9,799 bases of DNA from Clostridia bacterium. Lineage in GTDB: Bacteria; Bacillota_A; Clostridia; Oscillospirales; CAG-272. How positions within the stretch are numbered: position 1 is the stretch's first letter; every line of letters starts with the position of its first letter. Position numbers and translations under genes: made by a program. The notes under the pieces are model-generated. The model was not told the origin of the DNA, did no database searches, and saw only the letters and a program-made list of their open reading frames with translations. Shown piece by piece: positions 1-4,710 of the stretch. The DNA is taken from contig JAFTLD010000057.1 of the NCBI GenBank assembly GCA_017452945.1, positions 1 to 9,799 of the forward strand. Reading direction: 5' to 3'.

Positions 1-591
1 CACGATAATACGCTTCGGATTCTTCAGCATCACGCACAGGATCGTGCAGATTACCGTGGGGCCTGCTCCGATGATGAGAACGGTATCGTCCTCGGTGATT
101 TCCGAGATCTTCGCCGCCCAATAGCCCGTGGCAAGAACGTCACCGACGAGCAAGGCTTGTCTGTCGGTCACGGTATCGGGAATCTTGTTCAGCCCCTGAT
201 CCGCAAACGGCACACGAACGTACTCTGCTTGACCGCCATCAATGCGGCAACCGAGCGCCCAACCGCCATTTTTGTCGGTACAGTTGTTAACGAAGCCCTT
301 CTTGCAGAAGAAACACTCTCCGCAGAAGGTTTCCACATTGACCGTTACTCTGTCGCCGGGCTTTACGTGCGTAACAGCCGAACCGACCTCTTCCACGATG
401 CCGACCATCTCGTGACCGACTGTGATCCCCTCCACTGCTCTCGGCACGCTACCGTGCTTGATGTGGAGGTCGCTGGAGCAGATGCTGGCGAGGGTGACCT
501 TGACGATGGCATCCCTCTCGTGCTGTATGGTAGGCTTCGGCTTCTCAACCAAGCCGAAATTTCCTTTTGATATGTAAGTATAAGTTAACAT
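1..591 (-). CDS. Zinc-dependent alcohol dehydrogenase (MDR family), N-terminal 197 residues, 3' end outside window
   Basis: This is an open frame from an ATG at 591 to the window edge, preceded by GGGAG with 5 nt spacing. It encodes a medium-chain dehydrogenase/reductase that would oxidise an alcohol or reduce an aldehyde/ketone with NAD(P)H in the cytoplasm. The GroES-like catalytic domain is complete. Catalytic zinc ligands are Cys38, His60 and Glu61 (in VGHE), and structural zinc ligands are Cys90, Cys93, Cys96 and Cys104 with C-x2-C-x2-C-x7-C spacing. The Rossmann domain begins near residue 170 with IIGAGPTV (173-180). The third glycine of the usual GxGxxG is Val180 (codon GTA at 52-54), which is odd for the family. 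The gene starts 18 nt after ogt and is probably co-transcribed with it. A 60-base sample (421-480) has 37 G+C, much richer than ogt. The family is sure, but the substrate cannot be told. Confidence 0.93.
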   Translation of the reverse strand, partial: MLTYTYISKGNFGLVEKPKPTIQHERDAIVKVTLASICSSDLHIKHGSVPRAVEGITVGHEMVGIVEEVGSAVTHVKPGDRVTVNVETFCGECFFCKKGFVNNCTDKNGGWALGCRIDGGQAEYVRVPFADQGLNKIPDTVTDRQALLVGDVLATGYWAAKISEITEDDTVLIIGAGPTVICTILCVMLKNPKRIIV

Positions 592-609
592 AATAACTCC
601 CTCTCACTT

Positions 610-1149
610 TTACAGTGCCGTGCCCTTTTTGGGTGTATATAGAGTAGAGTAGTCCACACCTTCGAATTCCAAAAGCTTGATTTTGGTACAGACACCGCCT
701 GAATAGCCGGTCAGGTTCCCGTCTGCTCCCACGACTCTATGGCACGGGACAATGATCGAGATCGGATTGCGACCAACCGCTCCTCCTACCGCTTGAGCGG
801 ACATTTTGGGAGTTCCCTTTTGCGCCGCGATCTGTTTGGCTATATCACCATACGTAATGACCTTGCCGTAAGGAATTTCGGAAAGTATTTTCCATACCTG
901 TATTCTGAAATCACGGCCAATAAATTCGATTGGCAGTTCTTTGATTTCAGGCTTTTCTCCGTTAAAATACCGATCCAACCAATTCTTTGCAAGCTTGATA
1001 GCCTCGGTTTCTTTTTCTTGATAGGCCTTTCCCTCTAAAACATCCATGTAATATTTTTGGCCGTCAAGCCATAAGCCAACGATGTTTTTTTCGTCCGATG
1101 CGACCGTTAGTTTTCCTACGGGCGAATGATAAGTATCATAATAGTACAT
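610..1149 (-). CDS. ogt: Methylated-DNA--protein-cysteine methyltransferase (Ogt type)
   Basis: The 179-residue protein repairs O6-alkylguanine (and O4-alkylthymine) by transferring the alkyl group irreversibly to its own cysteine. The active site is PCHRVVG at residues 135-141, with acceptor Cys136. Upstream lie the DNA-binding segment around Tyr100-Gly101 and AVGGAVGRNP (120-129); LLEFEG (159-164) follows. The N-terminal ribonuclease-H-like domain (about 1-75) opens with YHSPVGKLTVASD. Length matches Ogt (about 170-180) rather than Ada. At the usual arginine-finger position there is Gln119 (SAQAVGG), which I recall as common in clostridial homologues. Start ATG 1149 has GAGGGG about 10 nt upstream, overlapping the merR stop codon. 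The gene is A+T-rich: 23 G+C in each of two 60-base samples (841-900, 961-1020), while merR and the dehydrogenase on either side reach 37 of 60. This suggests a separate origin. Confidence 0.95.
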   Translation of the reverse strand: MYYYDTYHSPVGKLTVASDEKNIVGLWLDGQKYYMDVLEGKAYQEKETEAIKLAKNWLDRYFNGEKPEIKELPIEFIGRDFRIQVWKILSEIPYGKVITYGDIAKQIAAQKGTPKMSAQAVGGAVGRNPISIIVPCHRVVGADGNLTGYSGGVCTKIKLLEFEGVDYSTLYTPKKGTAL

Positions 1150-1163
1150 CCGTCAATTTCCCC

Positions 1164-1400
1164 TCAGCTTCCATCTCCCTGCATCGCCATCTCAATAAAG
1201 GTCTTGATGTCGCGGAGCTGCATTCCTGTCTTTTTGAGGCACCCGATGACCGCAAACCACTCGTAGTCGGCCTCCTTGAACACCCGGATACCGCCCTCGG
1301 AACGCTCCACGAACGGAAGTAAGCCCTCCTGATCGTAATATCTGAGCGTTGACGGTGCGACTCCAAGCCTTTTTGCCATTTCACCAACTGTGTGTAGCAT
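1164..1400 (-). CDS. MerR-family transcriptional regulator, C-terminally truncated (78 residues)
   Basis: The protein has a typical MerR N-terminal winged-helix DNA-binding domain: TVGEMAKRLGVAPSTLRYYD (helix-turn-helix and start of the wing, residues 4-23), GGIRVFKEADYEW (36-48), then ECLKK-like and IKTFIEM helices up to residue 72. Full-length relatives run on for 40-60 or more residues through the dimerising antiparallel coiled coil and an effector region. Here a TGA follows MQGDGS, and the downstream sequence in the same frame shows no MerR similarity. The protein probably cannot dimerise normally, so it is either a broken regulator or a minimal DNA-binding fragment. The start ATG at 1400 has AGGGGAG with 5 nt spacing. 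The stop codon overlaps the ogt ribosome binding site, and the gap to ogt is 14 nt. A sample at 1261-1320 has 37 of 60 G+C. Its former target may be the MerR-type promoter at 3265-3294 (inference). Confidence 0.85.
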   Translation of the reverse strand: MLHTVGEMAKRLGVAPSTLRYYDQEGLLPFVERSEGGIRVFKEADYEWFAVIGCLKKTGMQLRDIKTFIEMAMQGDGS

Positions 1401-1444
1401 TTTATCTCCCCTGAAAATTGGAATTTTACAGAATCGCTCTTGCG

Positions 1445-2059
1445 TTAAAAGACACTTCCCCAGTCAATTTCTTCATTCTTGTAAAAATATTTTTTATCAC
1501 GTTCACCAACTTCTCTAAGAACACGGCAAGGATTTCCGACAGCGACCACGTTGTCGGGAATATCTTTTGTCACAACACTTCCGCCGCCAATTACAGTGTT
1601 TTTCCCTATGCGAACACCGGGAACTATTATTACGCCTGCTCCTATCCAGGCATTCTCACCAATATAAACGTCTTTATTGTATTGCAACCCTTTTGCTCTT
1701 AACGTTGGTTCAATCGGATGATTAGCAGTAGCTATCGTAACATTGGGCCCGAACATCACTTTATCTCCAACAAATACGTGTCCATCATCTACTATAGTAA
1801 GATTGTAATTTGCATAAATACCGCTGCCAAAATGCACGTGATGTCCGCCCCAGTTTGCTCGGAAGGGCAATTCGATGTAACAATTATCGCCACATTCAGC
1901 AAAGAGATCCTTCATAAATTTTATTTTTTCTGCATATTGAGACGGCTTAAGCTGATTAAATTCCCACAACCTATCCTGATACTGAAGTTGCTCCCGCATT
2001 ATTTCTTCATCACCGGGATTATATATAAGCCCTTTTACCATCTTTTCGTATTCCGTCAT
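1445..2059 (-). CDS. Maltose/galactoside-type O-acetyltransferase (left-handed beta-helix, LacA/Maa family)
   Basis: The 204-residue protein transfers acetyl from acetyl-CoA to a sugar hydroxyl, as galactoside and maltose acetyltransferases do. An N-terminal Maa-type helical cap (EYEKMVKGLIYNPGDEEI, about 3-20) is followed by hexapeptide repeats forming a left-handed beta-helix (about 72-190). These include ANYNLTIVDDG (83-93), VFVGDKVMFGPNVTI (95-109), IGENAWIGAGVIIVPGV and IGKNTVIGGGSVVTKDIP. The catalytic histidine is His114 in TANHP. Length fits the family (about 185-205). I chose ATG 2059 because AGGGG (2067-2071) lies 7 nt upstream; earlier ATGs at 2065 and 2083 are badly placed or have no site. 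The real acceptor is unknown. It lies 43 nt after the crtC-like stop and 44 nt before merR. The gene is A+T-richer than its neighbours, with 24, 28 and 24 G+C in samples at 1681-1740, 1801-1860 and 1981-2040, suggesting separate acquisition. Confidence 0.92.
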   Translation of the reverse strand: MTEYEKMVKGLIYNPGDEEIMREQLQYQDRLWEFNQLKPSQYAEKIKFMKDLFAECGDNCYIELPFRANWGGHHVHFGSGIYANYNLTIVDDGHVFVGDKVMFGPNVTIATANHPIEPTLRAKGLQYNKDVYIGENAWIGAGVIIVPGVRIGKNTVIGGGSVVTKDIPDNVVAVGNPCRVLREVGERDKKYFYKNEEIDWGSVF

Positions 2060-2066
2060 ATCCATT

Positions 2067-2071
2067 CCCCT
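2067..2071 (-). promoter_or_regulatory. Ribosome binding site that decides the acetyltransferase start
   Basis: AGGGG on the minus strand lies 7 nt before ATG 2059. It would be only 1 nt before the in-frame ATG 2065 and downstream of the in-frame ATG 2083. This favours the 204-residue protein over the 212-residue reading. Confidence 0.7.
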
Positions 2072-2102
2072 GCAAATTCTCATTTGTCGATACGGTGTCG
2101 CA

Positions 2103-3227
2103 TCAATCCTCTGTCTGCTTTTCCTTGTACTCTTTGTCGGCTGCTGCTTTGCCGAAATACATCAGTTCCCAAACGGCAGAATCCTCGGTTGCACTTTCTA
2201 CCACCTGACCGTTCTCTATGCGTTCAACCGTTGCAATGCCTTGAAAACGCAAGTATGAGCCTTCAAAACCGATGACCTTCGCAATATATTTCATAGGGCC
2301 GAGAAGTCGGTCAATAAAATTTTGCTTTGAGATGTCACCCGTGCGCTTATAGGTAATACGGTAGTATTCGCCGGCAGGCGTTTCGTATTCGTACGCAACC
2401 GTGTTGTAGACGGGTTTGCCTGTGTGCTCGTCAATATATTCGTCGCTTGGCAGGAATTTCAGAGTATGGTTCGCGTTATCTCCGAGAATTTCACCGTTTT
2501 TGGCGATCATAAACACGTCAAAATCCTTATAACCGTACTTTTTCTCCGCAGTGATCCAAGAGGAAATAACCTTGTAATCTCCGATCTTGGCTCTGCCCCA
2601 ATACCAATGGTGCATCAGCTTTAACATGGAGATATTGCCCCAGTTGTGATCGTGATATCCGCTACCAACAAGGTGAAGCTGCCCATCGGGATACATCACG
2701 TCGGCAGTCACGTCACCCTCGGGAGTTGCAGGCAGCCAATTGAAGTAATATTCTTCGCTGTCGCCAAAAAGGATGGGACCGCACTGACTGCGCCATGCAG
2801 GCACGGTGTTGGTAAGAGATACCGTTGCCTGCATTTTTTCGCCTTTGAAAACGAGATCGTAATGCGCAAGGTCGCCACGGATATAGCTCTCCCCGATCTT
2901 CACGTCACATTTATCCTTTGCGTAGTGACTGTCACGGAGCGACGCTTCTATCTGCTCAAAGTATTCGCGTCCGTCAGGCAAGGTCAGCTCTGCCGTAACG
3001 ATCGGCTTTATTTTTCCGTTCACCTGTATGGGTGACTTGGAATAGTACTGCAAAACGAGCTTGGTTCCGTCGGGATAGCTGGAATCAAAGTACCACCATT
3101 CGTACGTGCCGCGGCTTCCGTCGGTACGCATACCGTCCTCCCAAAGCTCGATCTTATTTCGGGTAAGCCCCATTTTTTCATAATGCATATCATCGTCTGG
3201 ATGTATGGATTTCAAAATTTTGCTCAT
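2103..3227 (-). CDS. CrtC/lipocalin-like protein (carotenoid 1,2-hydratase / AttH superfamily)
   Basis: This 374-residue cytoplasmic protein has no signal peptide or membrane segment. It carries the two landmarks of the CrtC (hydroxyneurosporene synthase)/AttH lipocalin-like fold: TYEWWYFDSS at 41-50, opening the first beta-barrel domain, and GSGYHDHNWG at 188-197, between the two domains, followed by HHWYWGR (206-212). The His/Asp/Trp cluster in the second motif corresponds to the region proposed to be catalytic in carotenoid 1,2-hydratase. The C-terminal domain (about 215-360) continues as beta-rich sequence. No carotenoid genes are nearby, so carotenoid hydration is unlikely here; the superfamily also holds enzymes and binders with other hydrophobic or polycyclic ligands. 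Start ATG 3227 has GGAGG with 6 nt spacing. It is the first gene of the left operon, with a promoter at 3311-3339. Family assignment is firm and function is open. Confidence 0.85.
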   Translation of the reverse strand: MSKILKSIHPDDDMHYEKMGLTRNKIELWEDGMRTDGSRGTYEWWYFDSSYPDGTKLVLQYYSKSPIQVNGKIKPIVTAELTLPDGREYFEQIEASLRDSHYAKDKCDVKIGESYIRGDLAHYDLVFKGEKMQATVSLTNTVPAWRSQCGPILFGDSEEYYFNWLPATPEGDVTADVMYPDGQLHLVGSGYHDHNWGNISMLKLMHHWYWGRAKIGDYKVISSWITAEKKYGYKDFDVFMIAKNGEILGDNANHTLKFLPSDEYIDEHTGKPVYNTVAYEYETPAGEYYRITYKRTGDISKQNFIDRLLGPMKYIAKVIGFEGSYLRFQGIATVERIENGQVVESATEDSAVWELMYFGKAAADKEYKEKQTED

Positions 3228-3264
3228 CGTCAGCCTCCATTAAAAATTATTTTCCCAAAAGCCC

Positions 3265-3294
3265 TTGACTCAAGTTAACTTTAAGTTGAATAAT
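3265..3294 (+). promoter_or_regulatory. MerR-type promoter/operator, plus strand, reading into the flavoprotein relic
   Basis: A -35 TTGACT (3265-3270, 5 of 6 to consensus) and a -10 AATAAT (3289-3294, 5 of 6) are separated by 18 bp. Shifting the -10 by one gives ATAATT at 19 bp, the spacing typical of MerR targets. The spacer contains the perfect 10-bp palindrome AAGTTAACTT (3272-3281) with flanking ACT (3268-3270) and AGT (3284-3286). MerR-family activators bind such dyads between -35 and -10 of overlong promoters. It points at the broken gene starting at 3358. The link to the truncated MerR at 1164-1400 is inference. Confidence 0.65.
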
Positions 3295-3310
3295 TCACTT
3301 GAATAGCTTC

Positions 3311-3339
3311 ATTATACCACAATTTCGATAAAGATTCAA
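3311..3339 (-). promoter_or_regulatory. Sigma-70-type promoter of the left operon
   Basis: On the minus strand, TTGAAT (3339-3334, 4 of 6 to TTGACA) is followed after exactly 17 bp by a perfect TATAAT (3316-3311). Transcription would start near 3304, about 75 nt before ATG 3227. The MerR-type dyad at 3272-3281 then lies in the leader of this transcript, so a bound regulator could affect both directions. Confidence 0.72.
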
Positions 3340-3357
3340 TGGGAGGATTGCAACATC

Positions 3358-3428
3358 ATGAAAAAGGTATTGATTTTATCGGGTAGTCCTCGAAAGAGCG
3401 GCAATTCGGACATCTCTGCGATGAGTTC
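3358..3428 (+). pseudogene. Relic of a flavodoxin-family NADPH-dependent FMN reductase gene (5' end only)
   Basis: A plus-strand ATG at 3358, with GGGAGG at 3341-3346 (11 nt upstream), opens MKKVLILSGSPRKSGNSD, the first beta strand and FMN-phosphate loop of flavodoxin-like NADPH:FMN reductases. These proteins normally have about 170-200 residues. After codon 19 the frame continues without similarity to a TAG at 3484-3486 (42 residues in all). If one base is restored after 3414, the reading becomes ILCDEF, which is how intact relatives continue. I therefore infer a 1-nt deletion followed by loss of the rest of the gene at about 3428. It still has a promoter (3265-3294) but cannot make a folded reductase. 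Confidence 0.75.
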
Positions 3429-3441
3429 GGAAGTTCCACAC

Positions 3442-3467
3442 AAAAGGCGACGGATCGCTCCGCCGCC
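3442..3467 (-). terminator. Rho-independent terminator of the leuB-ilv-DUF815 operon
   Basis: On the minus strand, GGCGGCGGA (3467-3459), loop GCGA (3458-3455) and TCCGTCGCC (3454-3446) form a 9-bp stem. One of its pairs is a G-U wobble, and the loop is a GNRA tetraloop. TTTT (3445-3442) follows directly and an A-rich stretch (3480-3475) precedes it. Read on the plus strand the wobble becomes an A-C mismatch and the T run starts 7 nt late, so the minus direction fits better. It lies about 80 nt after the ATPase stop. Confidence 0.75.
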
Positions 3468-3508
3468 CTATTCATTTTTTATATAGGTTTATTTTGAGTT
3501 ATAAATTA

Positions 3509-3532
3509 CAAATTGCACTGCCACGCAATTTG
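3509..3532. repeat. 8-bp perfect inverted repeat downstream of the DUF815 gene
   Basis: CAAATTGC (3509-3516) and GCAATTTG (3525-3532) are perfect inverted copies around an 8-nt loop. The repeat sits 13 nt past the ATPase stop codon and before the stronger terminator hairpin. No good U run follows on the minus strand, so it may protect the mRNA 3' end, bind a protein or be neutral. Confidence 0.55.
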
Positions 3533-3545
3533 AGCCCTCATTCTC

Positions 3546-4709
3546 TCACCTTGCAAGTATACCGTCAATAAATTGCTTGGCAAGCCGTGCCGATCTGCCG
3601 CCGCGTTCAAGCGCGAAGCGCTCGGCAAGCAGATCCAGTTCGTCCTGCGGCATGCTTATACCGTTTTGCTCGGCAAGGTGATGCACTATGTGCAAAAAGG
3701 TTGCCTTGCCCGGCTTTGAGAACGTAACGTGAATGCCAAAGCGCTCCGAAAGTGAAATAAGCTCTTGCATGGTATCGTTGCGATGCACGTCGTCGCCTTC
3801 TCTGTCGGAGAAGGTTTCTTTTATGATGTGACGGCGGTTGCTCGTTGCATAGATGACAACGTTGCTTGATTTTGCCGTGACCGAACCTTCAAGCACCGCT
3901 TTGAGCGCATTGAAATTATCGTCGTCCTTTAAGAAGGAAAGGTCGTCAATAAAGAGCACAAATTTCAGCGGATTGCTTGAAAGCTCGTCCAAAACCTTTG
4001 GGATACTGCGAAGCTGATCCTTTCGCATTTCAACAATGCGAAGTCCTTCACTCCAAAGCGCGTTGGCTACTGCCTTGACCGCCGAGGATTTGCCCGTTCC
4101 CGCGTCGCCCGTCAGCAAAATATTTGCTGCAGGCTTACCCGCAAGCAAGGCCTTGGTATTATCGATCACGATCTGACGCTCACGCTCGTAGTCAACGAGA
4201 TCGCAAAGCGCGGTCTTGTCGGGATGGAGAACGGGCATAATACAGCCGTTCTCATCCACGTAGAACATTCGGTGCTTGGCATATATACCGTAGCCGTATT
4301 TTCCGATATTCTCTGCACGGTGCAGATAAATATCCTTTAAGCGAAGATGCGTTGTTGAAAAATCCGGAAGAAAACCGTTGTATTTCAGCGGAGCGCAAAG
4401 CGTTTCCTTATCAAGCGCGGACACCTCTTGCAAAACGTCCAGCTCCGCTTCCACGGCATCCCGCATATAACGCGGGACGGATTTTTTTGCGCCAACTGTT
4501 TTGACAAAAACGTTTTCACTGTTCAGGCAGAGCTCTTTGACATACTCTCCGAGATTGCCGCCGTTTGCCGCATACAAAAAAGAGACAAATTCAGCATAGC
4601 TTGCAACGGACGGATGCTTGATATGGGAAAACAGCGCATCAAGCACCGGATCCTTCAAAAGATCGCGGAAAATGCATAGAGCAAATAATTTATCCTTGAG
4701 TTCTTTCAT
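3546..4709 (-). CDS. DUF815-family AAA+ ATPase
   Basis: This 387-residue protein is soluble with no signal or membrane segment. An N-terminal, mostly helical region (about 1-175) precedes a AAA+ core with Walker A GDAGTGKSS (201-209, Lys207), Walker B FVLFIDDLSF (250-259, Asp255/Asp256), a sensor-1 region IYATSNRRH (286-294), SERFG (321-325) with an arginine in the finger-like position, and a C-terminal sensor-2-like GGRSAR (370-375). This order matches the DUF815 (PF05673) ATPases of Firmicutes, whose job is unknown to me. The ATG at 4709 comes one base after the ilvD stop (TGAtATG). The best Shine-Dalgarno-like site, GGGAG, is about 15 nt upstream inside ilvD, so translation probably depends on re-initiation after ilvD. 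It is the last gene before the operon terminator. A chaperone or cofactor-loading role for a pathway enzyme is only a guess. Confidence 0.85.
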   Translation of the reverse strand: MKELKDKLFALCIFRDLLKDPVLDALFSHIKHPSVASYAEFVSFLYAANGGNLGEYVKELCLNSENVFVKTVGAKKSVPRYMRDAVEAELDVLQEVSALDKETLCAPLKYNGFLPDFSTTHLRLKDIYLHRAENIGKYGYGIYAKHRMFYVDENGCIMPVLHPDKTALCDLVDYERERQIVIDNTKALLAGKPAANILLTGDAGTGKSSAVKAVANALWSEGLRIVEMRKDQLRSIPKVLDELSSNPLKFVLFIDDLSFLKDDDNFNALKAVLEGSVTAKSSNVVIYATSNRRHIIKETFSDREGDDVHRNDTMQELISLSERFGIHVTFSKPGKATFLHIVHHLAEQNGISMPQDELDLLAERFALERGGRSARLAKQFIDGILAR

Positions 4710-4710
4710 A

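Larger units (their letters stand above)
3228..3545. other. 318-base intergenic junction between the two operons
   Basis: No intact gene lies here. In order it holds the ribosome binding site of the crtC-like gene (GGAGG at 3234-3238), a MerR-type plus-strand promoter with a dyad (3265-3294), a minus-strand promoter (3311-3339), a broken flavoprotein gene start (3358 to about 3428), the ilv operon terminator (3442-3467) and an 8-bp inverted repeat (3509-3532). Sequence from about 3429 rightwards seems to belong to the ilv operon end, and sequence leftwards to the accessory cluster. Confidence 0.8.

Noticed and set aside
157..570. 137-codon plus-strand open frame at the left end
   Set aside because: It is antisense to the alcohol dehydrogenase, whose seven zinc ligands are all read on the minus strand. 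The plus-strand product shows no family features.
1718..2275. 185-codon plus-strand open frame spanning the acetyltransferase and crtC-like genes
   Set aside because: It crosses two well-supported genes on the other strand and has no good ribosome binding site or domain.
3358..3486. A genuine 42-residue small protein on the plus strand
   Set aside because: The first half is a flavodoxin phosphate loop that makes no sense alone, and the second half runs through the terminator hairpin of the opposite-strand operon. A relic explains it better.
3228..3545. Riboswitch, T-box or small RNA in the intergenic junction
   Set aside because: I find promoters, a gene relic and hairpins but no T-box sequence or layered stem pattern. 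The leader of the ilv operon lies outside the window.
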